The position numbers were made by a program, and so were the translations under genes. From Mycobacteriaceae bacterium (GTDB lineage: Bacteria; Actinomycetota; Actinomycetes; Mycobacteriales; Mycobacteriaceae): a stretch of 12,279 nt of DNA. The notes beneath the pieces were generated by a model that worked only from the letters and a program-made list of their open reading frames with translations, did not search any database and was not told where the DNA came from. Shown here in pieces: positions 7,202-12,279 of this stretch (positions are counted from its first letter, which is position 1; the number at the start of each line of letters is the position of its first letter). The stretch covers positions 1 through 12,279 of the forward strand of contig JAFAWC010000477.1 of NCBI GenBank assembly GCA_019242135.1, written 5' to 3'.

Positions 7202-7207
7202 GGAGGG
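7202..7207 (+). promoter_or_regulatory. Shine-Dalgarno GGAGGG upstream of glnA4
   Basis: A strong GGAGGG. It is 7 nt before an out-of-frame ATG (7215), 11 nt before an in-frame TTG (7219) and 23 nt before the in-frame ATG (7231). It therefore does not point cleanly at the ATG chosen for glnA4; see the separate finding. Confidence 0.55.
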
Positions 7208-7230
7208 TTTTGCAATGGTTGACTTTCGAC

Positions 7231-8580
7231 ATGTTGACTCTGAGCGAGCTCGAGGAGCAGATCGGCGCGGGCGACATCGACACCGTGATCGTCGCGTTCG
7301 CCGACATGCAGGGCCGATTGACCGGCAAACGCGTATCGGCGCAGCTATTCACCGAGGAGGTCGCCAAGCACGGCGCCGAGTGCTGCAATTACCTGCTCGC
7401 CGTCGACGTCGAGATGAACACCGTCGGCGGATATGCGATGAGCGGGTGGGACACCGGCTACGGCGACATGGTGATGACCCCGGACTTCTCGACGCTGCGG
7501 CTGATTCCGTGGTTGCCGGGCACCGCGCTGGTGATGGCCGATCTACATGGACCCGGCCATTCACCTGTGCAGCAGGCGCCTCGCACCATCCTGGCCCACC
7601 AGATCAGCCGGCTCGCCGAACGTGGACTGGTGCCTTACGTGGGCACCGAACTCGAGTTCATGGTGTTCGACGACACCTACCGGGAGGCCTGGTCGCGCGG
7701 ATATCGCGGGCTGGCGCCGGCCACCGACTACAACGTCGACTACGCGATGCTCGCCTGCACCCGGCTCGAGCCGCTGTTGCGCGACATCCGCCTGGGCATG
7801 ACCGGAGCGGGCATGTACTGCGAAGGAGTCAAGGGCGAATGCAACCGGGGCCAGCAGGAGATCGCGTTCCGGTTCGACCATGCGATGGTCACTTGCGACA
7901 ACCACACGATCTATAAGAACGGCGCCAAGGAGATCGCCGATCAGCACGGCAAAAGCCTGACGTTCATGGCGAAGTTCGACGAGCGTGAGGGCAACAGCTG
8001 TCACATCCACATCTCGCTTCGCCGCGACGACGGAAGCGCGGTGTTCGCCGACCCCGAGGGCGACCATCAGATGTCGGAGCTGTTCCGCGGTTTCGTCGCC
8101 GGGCAGCTGGCGACGCTGCGCGAACTCACACTTTTCTATGCGCCCAACGTCAACTCCTACAAGCGATTTGTCGACGCAAGCTTCGCACCGACGGCGGTCG
8201 CTTGGGGTCTGGATAACCGCACATGCGCGCTGCGAGTGGTCGGTGATGGCGCCGGCATGCGAATGGAGTGCCGGGCGCCAGGCGGTGACGTGAACCAGTA
8301 CCTCGCAGTGGCGGCGTTGATCGCCGGCGGCCTGCACGGCATCGATGAGAAGCTCGAGTTGCCGGAACCCTTGTCCGGCAACGCCTATGAAAGTGACGCT
8401 GAGCGACTGCCGACGACGCTCGCACAAGCCGCAGACCTCTTCTCCCGGTCGAGCACCGCCCGCGCGGCTTTCGGCGACGACGTCGTCGCGCACTATCTGA
8501 ACAATGCCCGCGTCGAAATCGACGCCTTCAACTCGACCGTTACCGATTGGGAGAGGGTGCGCGGCTTTGAGCGACTCTGA
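7231..8580 (+). CDS. glnA4: Glutamine-synthetase-like gamma-glutamyl-amine ligase GlnA4
   Basis: A glutamine synthetase family enzyme of 449 residues, closest by memory to M. tuberculosis GlnA4 (Rv2860c). Active-site segments are ELEF (140-143), KGECNRGQQEI (201-211, metal and glutamate site), GNSCHIHIS (254-262, ATP and metal), NSYKRF (308-313), NRTCALRV (329-336) and ECRAPGGDVNQYL (346-358). The ammonia-site DGSS-type segment of true glutamine synthetases is replaced by GYAMSGWDTGYGDM (67-80). The adenylylation segment NLYDLP is replaced by LELPEPLSG, so neither nitrogen-type regulation nor ammonia as main substrate is expected. In Streptomyces, GlnA4 is a gamma-glutamylethanolamide synthetase; ligation of glutamate to an amine is inferred here. 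It heads a four-gene overlapping operon. Start options are ATG 7231, TTG 7219 and TTG 7210. Confidence 0.92.
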   Translation: MLTLSELEEQIGAGDIDTVIVAFADMQGRLTGKRVSAQLFTEEVAKHGAECCNYLLAVDVEMNTVGGYAMSGWDTGYGDMVMTPDFSTLRLIPWLPGTALVMADLHGPGHSPVQQAPRTILAHQISRLAERGLVPYVGTELEFMVFDDTYREAWSRGYRGLAPATDYNVDYAMLACTRLEPLLRDIRLGMTGAGMYCEGVKGECNRGQQEIAFRFDHAMVTCDNHTIYKNGAKEIADQHGKSLTFMAKFDEREGNSCHIHISLRRDDGSAVFADPEGDHQMSELFRGFVAGQLATLRELTLFYAPNVNSYKRFVDASFAPTAVAWGLDNRTCALRVVGDGAGMRMECRAPGGDVNQYLAVAALIAGGLHGIDEKLELPEPLSGNAYESDAERLPTTLAQAADLFSRSSTARAAFGDDVVAHYLNNARVEIDAFNSTVTDWERVRGFERL

Positions 8581-9316
8581 CCGAACTGTTCGCCCCGTCG
8601 TGGGGATGACCACCTACCTCGAGCAGGCGCAGACCGGGATATGGGACGTGCGGGCAAGCTTTCTGCCGCACATCTATTTCGAAGGGGTGACCCTGGCAGG
8701 CGGCATCGCGGTGCTGCTGCCGCCGCAGCCCGTCGACGACGAGATCACCGACCGGGTGCTCGATGGACTGGACGGCCTGGTGATCACCGGCGGCAAGGAC
8801 GTCGACCCCACCCGTTACGGGCAGGTGCCCCATCCCGAGACCGACGAGCCCCGATACGACCGCGACAGGTGGGAATTCGCCCTCGTCGCGGGGGCACTCA
8901 AGCGGCACCTGCCGCTGCTCGGCATCTGCCGCGGCGCCCAGGTGCTCAATGTGGCGCTGGGCGGCACGCTGCACCAGCACCTGCCCGACGTCGTCGGCCA
9001 CAGCCGCCACCAGGCCGGCAACGCGGTGTTCAGCACGTCGCGGGTGCGTACGGTGCCAAGTACCCGGCTGGCGGCCTTGATCGGGGCGTACTCGGACGAA
9101 CAGTGCTATCACCACCAGGCCATCGCCGATCTGGGCCGCGGACTGGTCGTCGCTGCGCGCGATGCCGACGGCGTGATCGAGGCGGTCGAAGCGCCGGGTG
9201 ACACCTTCGTGCTCGCAGTGCAGTGGCACCCCGAGGAGCGGTTGGCCGACCTGCGGTTGTTCGCGGCCGTCGTCGAAGCGGCGCAGGCCTACGCCGCGGA
9301 GCGGGTGCACCCATGA
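8567..9316 (+). CDS. Gamma-glutamyl amidohydrolase, class I GATase-like (peptidase C26, PuuD type)
   Basis: A cytosolic hydrolase of 249 residues that cleaves gamma-glutamyl amides, releasing glutamate. The catalytic cysteine is C121 in LLGICRGAQVLN, and the His/Glu of the triad are H221 and E223 in VQWHPEE; LVITGGKDVDPTRYG (71-85) is the typical oxyanion-side segment. This matches the PuuD or gamma-glutamyl-GABA hydrolase family and probably M. tuberculosis Rv2859c. The start is TTG at 8567, preceded by GAGAGGG 9 nt away; it is needed because the first core strand (RPVVGMTTY) lies just after it, so the ATG at 8606 would cut into the fold. It overlaps glnA4 by 14 nt and aldC by 4 nt (ATGA), so all are translated from one mRNA. 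It should act on the product made and oxidised by its neighbours. Confidence 0.92.
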   Translation: MSDSDRTVRPVVGMTTYLEQAQTGIWDVRASFLPHIYFEGVTLAGGIAVLLPPQPVDDEITDRVLDGLDGLVITGGKDVDPTRYGQVPHPETDEPRYDRDRWEFALVAGALKRHLPLLGICRGAQVLNVALGGTLHQHLPDVVGHSRHQAGNAVFSTSRVRTVPSTRLAALIGAYSDEQCYHHQAIADLGRGLVVAARDADGVIEAVEAPGDTFVLAVQWHPEERLADLRLFAAVVEAAQAYAAERVHP

Positions 9317-10680
9317 CCCAGATCATCAACCCGGCTACCGAAGAAGTGCTGCGGACCGTCGAGCGGGTTGACGCCGCGGCTGTCGACGATGCGGTGGCCC
9401 GCGCCCGACACGCGCAGCGACGGTGGGCCGGGCTGGCACCGGCGGACCGCGCAGCAGGACTGCGGGCCTTCGCAGCGGTGGTAGACGAACATGTGGACGA
9501 GCTGGCCGCGCTGGAGGTAGCCAACTCCGGTCACCCGATCTCGTCGGCAGAGTGGGAAGCAGGCCACGTCCGCGATGTGCTCAACTACTATGCGGCCAGC
9601 CCAGAGCGCCTGTTAGGCGAGCAAATCCCCGTCGCAGGTGGGCTTGACGTCACCTTCAATGAGCCGCTCGGCGTGGTCGGAGTGATCACGCCGTGGAACT
9701 TTCCGATGCCGATCGCGTCGTGGGGGCTTGCCCCCGCGCTCGCGGCCGGTAACGCCGTGCTGGTCAAGCCGGCCGAGTGGACGCCGTTGACGACGATTCG
9801 GCTGGGTGAGCTGGCGCTGGAGGCGGGACTGCCCGCCGGTCTCTTCCAGGTGCTGCCCGGCGAGGGTTCGGTGGTGGGGCAGCGGTTCGTCACACACCCC
9901 GACGTACGCAAGGTCGTGTTCACCGGGTCGACTGAGGTCGGCACCACGGTGATGGCGGGGGCCGCAGCTCACGTCAAGCGGGTCACCCTTGAACTCGGTG
10001 GCAAGAGCGCCAACATCGTGTTCGACGACTGCGACCTGGAACGCGCCGCCGCAACCGCCCCCTACGGTGTGTTCGACAACGCCGGGCAGGACTGCTGCGC
10101 TCGCAGCCGGATCCTGGTACAGCGCAACGTGTACGACCGATTCATGGAACTGATGGAGCCAGCGGTCATGGGTGTGGTCGTCGGGGACCCAAGCCGTCGC
10201 GACACCGAAATGGGCCCGCTCGTGTCCCGGGCGCACTGGCACACCGTGTCCTCGTACGTGCCCGACGATGCGCCGGTCGCGTTTCGCGGCAATGCTCCAT
10301 CAGGTCCCGGTTTCTGGTTCGCGCCAACCGTGTTGACGCCCGAGCGCTCCGATCGCGTTGTCAGAGAGGAGGTCTTCGGACCTGTCGTCACGGTGCTGCC
10401 GTTCGACGACGAAGCGGACGCGATCATGTTGGCCAACGACACGGCCTACGGGCTCTCGGGGTCGATCTGGACCGACAACCTGTCGCGGGCGGTGCGGGTG
10501 TCACGGGCGGTGGAATCCGGCAATCTGTCCGTGAATTCGCACTCCTCGGTCCGCTACAACACCCCCTTTGGAGGATTCAAGCGGTCGGGGCTCGGGCGTG
10601 AACTCGGGCCCGACGCGCCGCTGTCGTTCACGGAAACCAAGAATGTCTTCTTCGCGATAGACCCTTGGGAGTCGCCATGA
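9313..10680 (+). CDS. aldC: NAD(P)-dependent aldehyde dehydrogenase (AldC)
   Basis: A 455-residue member of the aldehyde dehydrogenase superfamily, oxidising an aldehyde to the acid with NAD(P)+. Visible motifs are ITPWNFP with oxyanion asparagine N129, the cofactor segment KPAEWTP (152-158), FTGSTEVG (203-210), the general base E227 in LELGGK, and the nucleophile C261 in GQDCCA. FGPVVTVLPF and the C-terminal NSHSSVRYNTPFGGFKRSGLGRE blocks are also normal. Its length equals that of M. tuberculosis AldC (Rv2858c) as I recall it. The ATG overlaps the upstream stop as ATGA, with a GGAG 11 nt before it. In this operon the likely substrate is a gamma-glutamyl-amino aldehyde produced by the downstream dehydrogenase; that is inference. 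Confidence 0.96.
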   Translation: MTQIINPATEEVLRTVERVDAAAVDDAVARARHAQRRWAGLAPADRAAGLRAFAAVVDEHVDELAALEVANSGHPISSAEWEAGHVRDVLNYYAASPERLLGEQIPVAGGLDVTFNEPLGVVGVITPWNFPMPIASWGLAPALAAGNAVLVKPAEWTPLTTIRLGELALEAGLPAGLFQVLPGEGSVVGQRFVTHPDVRKVVFTGSTEVGTTVMAGAAAHVKRVTLELGGKSANIVFDDCDLERAAATAPYGVFDNAGQDCCARSRILVQRNVYDRFMELMEPAVMGVVVGDPSRRDTEMGPLVSRAHWHTVSSYVPDDAPVAFRGNAPSGPGFWFAPTVLTPERSDRVVREEVFGPVVTVLPFDDEADAIMLANDTAYGLSGSIWTDNLSRAVRVSRAVESGNLSVNSHSSVRYNTPFGGFKRSGLGRELGPDAPLSFTETKNVFFAIDPWESP

Positions 10681-11459
10681 CTTCAGTTGACCTGACGCGG
10701 CGCCTGGCGGGCAAGATCGCGGTGATCACAGGCGGCGCTAGCGGGATCGGATTGGCCACCGCTCGCAGGATGCGCGCCGAGGGTGCGACGATCGTCGTGG
10801 CTGACATCGACCGCGTCGCCGGGGAATCGGTGGCCGATGACCTGGGTGGTCTTTTCGTCCAGGTGGACGTGACGGATGAGGGTGCGGTCAACGCGCTGTT
10901 CGATACCGCGGCGCAACGGTGCGGGTCGGTCGACATCGCGTTCAACAACGCCGGAATCTCGCCCCCCGACGACGACCTGATCGAGATCACGGAGCTGTCG
11001 GCATGGCAGAAGGTTCAGGACGTCAATCTCAAATCGGTGTATCTGTGTTGCCGTGCCGCACTTGCGCACATGAGCGCCGTGGGAAGGGGATCGATCGTCA
11101 ACGTCGCGTCGTTCGTCGCGGTCATGGGATCGGCGACCTCCCAGATTTCCTACACCGCGTCCAAGGGCGGGGTGCTGGCGATGTCGCGCGAACTGGGTGT
11201 GCAGTACGCGCGCAGCGGAATCCGGGTGAACGCGCTGTGCCCTGGCCCGGTCAACACGCCGCTGCTCAAGGAGCTGTTCGCCGCGGACCCTGAACGGGCG
11301 GCGCGCCGGCTGGTGCATGTCCCGCTGGGCCGGTTTGCCGAGCCGGAGGAAATCGCTGCCGCAGTGGCGTTTCTGGCCAGCGATGACGCGTCGTTCATTA
11401 CCGCGTCGACGTTTCTCGTCGACGGCGGAATCAGTTCGGCCTACGTCACCCCCCTGTAG
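10677..11459 (+). CDS. Short-chain dehydrogenase/reductase (classical SDR)
   Basis: A 260-residue classical SDR. The cofactor motif TGGASGIG is at residues 18-25, and D43 at the end of the second strand (VVADID) points to NAD(H) rather than NADP(H). NNAG is at 90-93. The catalytic residues are S145 (VNVASF), Y159 and K163 (YTASKGG), followed by the CPGPVNTPL segment. It matches M. tuberculosis Rv2857c by position and length. ATG 10677 overlaps the aldC stop as ATGA and has GGGAG 5 nt upstream; a GTG at 10665 is an unneeded upstream alternative. As last gene of the glnA4 operon it may oxidise the alcohol group of a gamma-glutamylated amino alcohol to the aldehyde used by AldC. SDR substrates cannot be read from sequence, so this is inference. 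Confidence 0.93.
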   Translation: MTSVDLTRRLAGKIAVITGGASGIGLATARRMRAEGATIVVADIDRVAGESVADDLGGLFVQVDVTDEGAVNALFDTAAQRCGSVDIAFNNAGISPPDDDLIEITELSAWQKVQDVNLKSVYLCCRAALAHMSAVGRGSIVNVASFVAVMGSATSQISYTASKGGVLAMSRELGVQYARSGIRVNALCPGPVNTPLLKELFAADPERAARRLVHVPLGRFAEPEEIAAAVAFLASDDASFITASTFLVDGGISSAYVTPL

Positions 11460-11473
11460 CGCGATGGAGCCGG

Positions 11474-11490
11474 CGTCGCGCACGGCGACG
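11474..11490 (+). terminator. Possible hairpin after the glnA4 operon
   Basis: CGTCGC (11474-11479) and GCGACG (11485-11490) are complementary with a five-base loop, 15 bp after the SDR stop. There is no U-tract, and such short GC palindromes are common in this DNA, so a terminator role is only suggested by position. Confidence 0.25.
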
Positions 11491-11509
11491 AGCGATTGAC
11501 GGTGTTCTC

Positions 11510-11515
11510 TTGACA
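11510..11515 (+). promoter_or_regulatory. -35 element TTGACA of the arsR-type gene
   Basis: A perfect TTGACA. With 15-17 bp spacing the matching -10 falls at GATACT (11531-11536) or TACTTA (11533-11538), both inside the first operator palindrome and placing transcription start close to the GTG at 11545. This looks like a stronger, more conventional promoter than the others in the window, as expected for one held off by a repressor. Confidence 0.55.
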
Positions 11516-11523
11516 CGGCATCG

Positions 11524-11556
11524 GTAAGATGATACTTACGGTAAGTGGCGACTTAC
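11524..11556 (+). promoter_or_regulatory. Tandem palindromic operator, two copies of GTAAG-N6-CTTAC
   Basis: Two perfect inverted repeats with identical arms and spacing: GTAAG 11524-11528 with CTTAC 11535-11539, and GTAAG 11541-11545 with CTTAC 11552-11556. The copies are 17 bp apart centre to centre. The first covers the likely -10 region and the second contains the GTG start codon. The position is ideal for autorepression by the adjacent ArsR-family protein. Confidence 0.7.
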
Positions 11557-11865
11557 GAAGTGGTCTTGGAGTCGCTCGCCGACCACACCCGGCGCGAGAT
11601 TCTCAAGCTGCTGCGCGAGAAGCCATCATCGGTGCAGCAGATCGCCGACCAGCTACCGGTAAGCCGACCGGCGGTGTCGCAACACTTGAGGATCCTCAAA
11701 GACGCCGGCGTCGTCACCTGCTGCGCCGACGGCACCCGGCGCGTTTACCAGGTGAGGCCCGATGGCTTCGACGTACTTCGCCAGTGGCTGGATGTCATGT
11801 GGCGGGACGTCCTCGACTCGTTCGCCGACTTCGCCCGCAACCATGAATCAGGAGGCACATCATGA
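11545..11865 (+). CDS. ArsR-family winged-helix repressor
   Basis: A 106-residue ArsR/SmtB-like regulator. The start LESLADHTRREILKLLRE (8-25) is the usual first helix pair. It is followed by the helix-turn-helix VQQIADQLPVSRPAVSQHLRIL (30-51) and the wing AGVVTCCADGTRRVYQV (54-70). The classic metal-binding ELCVCDL segment is absent (SSVQQIADQL instead). A CC pair sits at the wing, but nothing suggests a metal site. This is the subtype commonly paired with AHSA1/SRPBCC genes in actinobacteria, as here, where the next gene overlaps by 4 nt. The GTG start lies inside the second operator palindrome and there is no Shine-Dalgarno, so a leaderless or near-leaderless transcript is likely. It probably represses its own two-gene operon; the inducer is unknown. 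Confidence 0.92.
   Translation: MATYEVVLESLADHTRREILKLLREKPSSVQQIADQLPVSRPAVSQHLRILKDAGVVTCCADGTRRVYQVRPDGFDVLRQWLDVMWRDVLDSFADFARNHESGGTS
11850..11855 (+). promoter_or_regulatory. Shine-Dalgarno AGGAGG of the AHSA1 gene
   Basis: A perfect AGGAGG 6 nt before ATG 11862, lying within the end of the arsR-type gene. It fixes the start of the downstream gene and allows efficient translation independent of coupling. Confidence 0.75.
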
Positions 11866-12279
11866 CCACCATCACCGACATCCGCCGCGAAATCACGGTC
11901 GCCGGCCCACCGGAGCGGGCCTTCGATTTGTTCACCAACCACATGACCGAGTGGTGGCCGCCAGACCATCACGTGGCGACATCGCCGGTGGTGGCGACGC
12001 TGACCGAGTCCCACGTCGGCGGGCGGGTATTCGACCGCTGCGCGGACGGCAGCGAGTCGGTTTGGGGCAGAGTGACCGAGTGGGACCCCCCGAGGCGGTT
12101 TGCGTTCGCCTGGATGCTCACCAGCACATGGCAACTCGAAACCGACGTCGAAAAGGCGTCGCGCGTGTCGGTGTCATTTTCCGCGGACGGCGACAATACC
12201 CGAGTGATTCTGGTGCACAACGACTTCTGGCGACTCGGGGATGGCGGCCAGGGGATGGCGGACGCGGTCGGTTCGCCCG
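11862..12279 (+). CDS. SRPBCC/AHSA1-family protein (3'-partial)
   Basis: The frame is open from ATG 11862 to the window end, giving the first 139 residues. The beginning (DIRREITVAGPPERAFDLFTNHMTEWWP) is the typical first strand and helix of the Aha1-C-like SRPBCC fold, with the WW pair usual in this group. GGRVFDRCADGSESVWGRVTEWDPPRRFAFAW (about residues 54-85) matches the 'G-x-V-x-E/W-D-P-P-x-R' core strands. SRPBCC proteins form a hydrophobic ligand cavity; no enzyme activity can be named from sequence. It overlaps the ArsR-type regulator by 4 nt and has its own strong Shine-Dalgarno, so the two form one operon and the protein may handle the compound sensed by the regulator. The C-terminal helix lies outside the window. 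Confidence 0.88.
   Translation, partial: MTTITDIRREITVAGPPERAFDLFTNHMTEWWPPDHHVATSPVVATLTESHVGGRVFDRCADGSESVWGRVTEWDPPRRFAFAWMLTSTWQLETDVEKASRVSVSFSADGDNTRVILVHNDFWRLGDGGQGMADAVGSP

Noticed and set aside
7561..8613. A 350-codon minus-strand open frame opposite glnA4
   Set aside because: The GlnA4 motifs are complete on the plus strand and this frame has no family resemblance; it is a GC shadow.
1..12279. tRNA or rRNA genes, insertion sequences, CRISPR arrays or phage genes
   Set aside because: I saw no such elements. Coding genes fill nearly the whole window, with no gene-free stretch longer than about 120 bases and no repeat array other than the short operator.

Overview
The window is high-GC actinobacterial DNA, most probably from a mycobacterium. 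Supporting signs are GTG and TTG starts, 4-base stop/start overlaps, repeated 'TAnnnT + 6-7 nt + start codon' leaderless promoters, and gene order. From memory, PBP lipoprotein / DUF1707 protein / mapB ... glnA4 / amidotransferase / aldC / SDR matches the Rv2864c-Rv2857c region of M. tuberculosis. Both ends cut through genes: a penicillin-binding protein lacking its N-terminus at the left, and a SRPBCC/AHSA1 protein lacking its C-terminus at the right.

Left part, plus strand (1-5329): the transpeptidase domain of a class B penicillin-binding protein; a DUF1707/LiaF-like protein; a type 1 methionine aminopeptidase (mapB); cobyric acid synthase (cobQ, overlapping mapB by 4 nt); a small lipoprotein; and a short alpha/beta-hydrolase-like protein with arginine where the nucleophile should be. 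These genes appear to have several separate leaderless promoters rather than one transcript.

Middle (5333-7230): on the minus strand lies an N-acetyltransferase/ATP-grasp fusion of the N-acetylglutaminylglutamine synthetase (ngg) type, which belongs to osmolyte dipeptide synthesis. It ends 3 bp from the hydrolase stop codon and is divergent from glnA4. The 116-bp divergent region holds an ngg leaderless promoter and a 10-bp-stem inverted repeat just upstream of the glnA4 ribosome binding site.

Right part, plus strand (7231-11459): a tight four-gene operon of glutamine-synthetase-like GlnA4, a class I gamma-glutamyl amidohydrolase (TTG start, 14-nt overlap), aldehyde dehydrogenase AldC and a short-chain dehydrogenase, each overlapping the next. 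The enzyme set reads as a gamma-glutamylation route: glutamylate an amine, oxidise an alcohol to an aldehyde and then to an acid, and release glutamate. Because it has an SDR and no amine oxidase, an amino alcohol such as ethanolamine is the more natural substrate.

Right end (11460-12279): an ArsR-family repressor and an overlapping AHSA1/SRPBCC gene. Their promoter carries two tandem copies of the palindrome GTAAG-N6-CTTAC, exactly 17 bp apart. They cover the likely -10 element and the GTG start codon and are a strong candidate autoregulatory operator.
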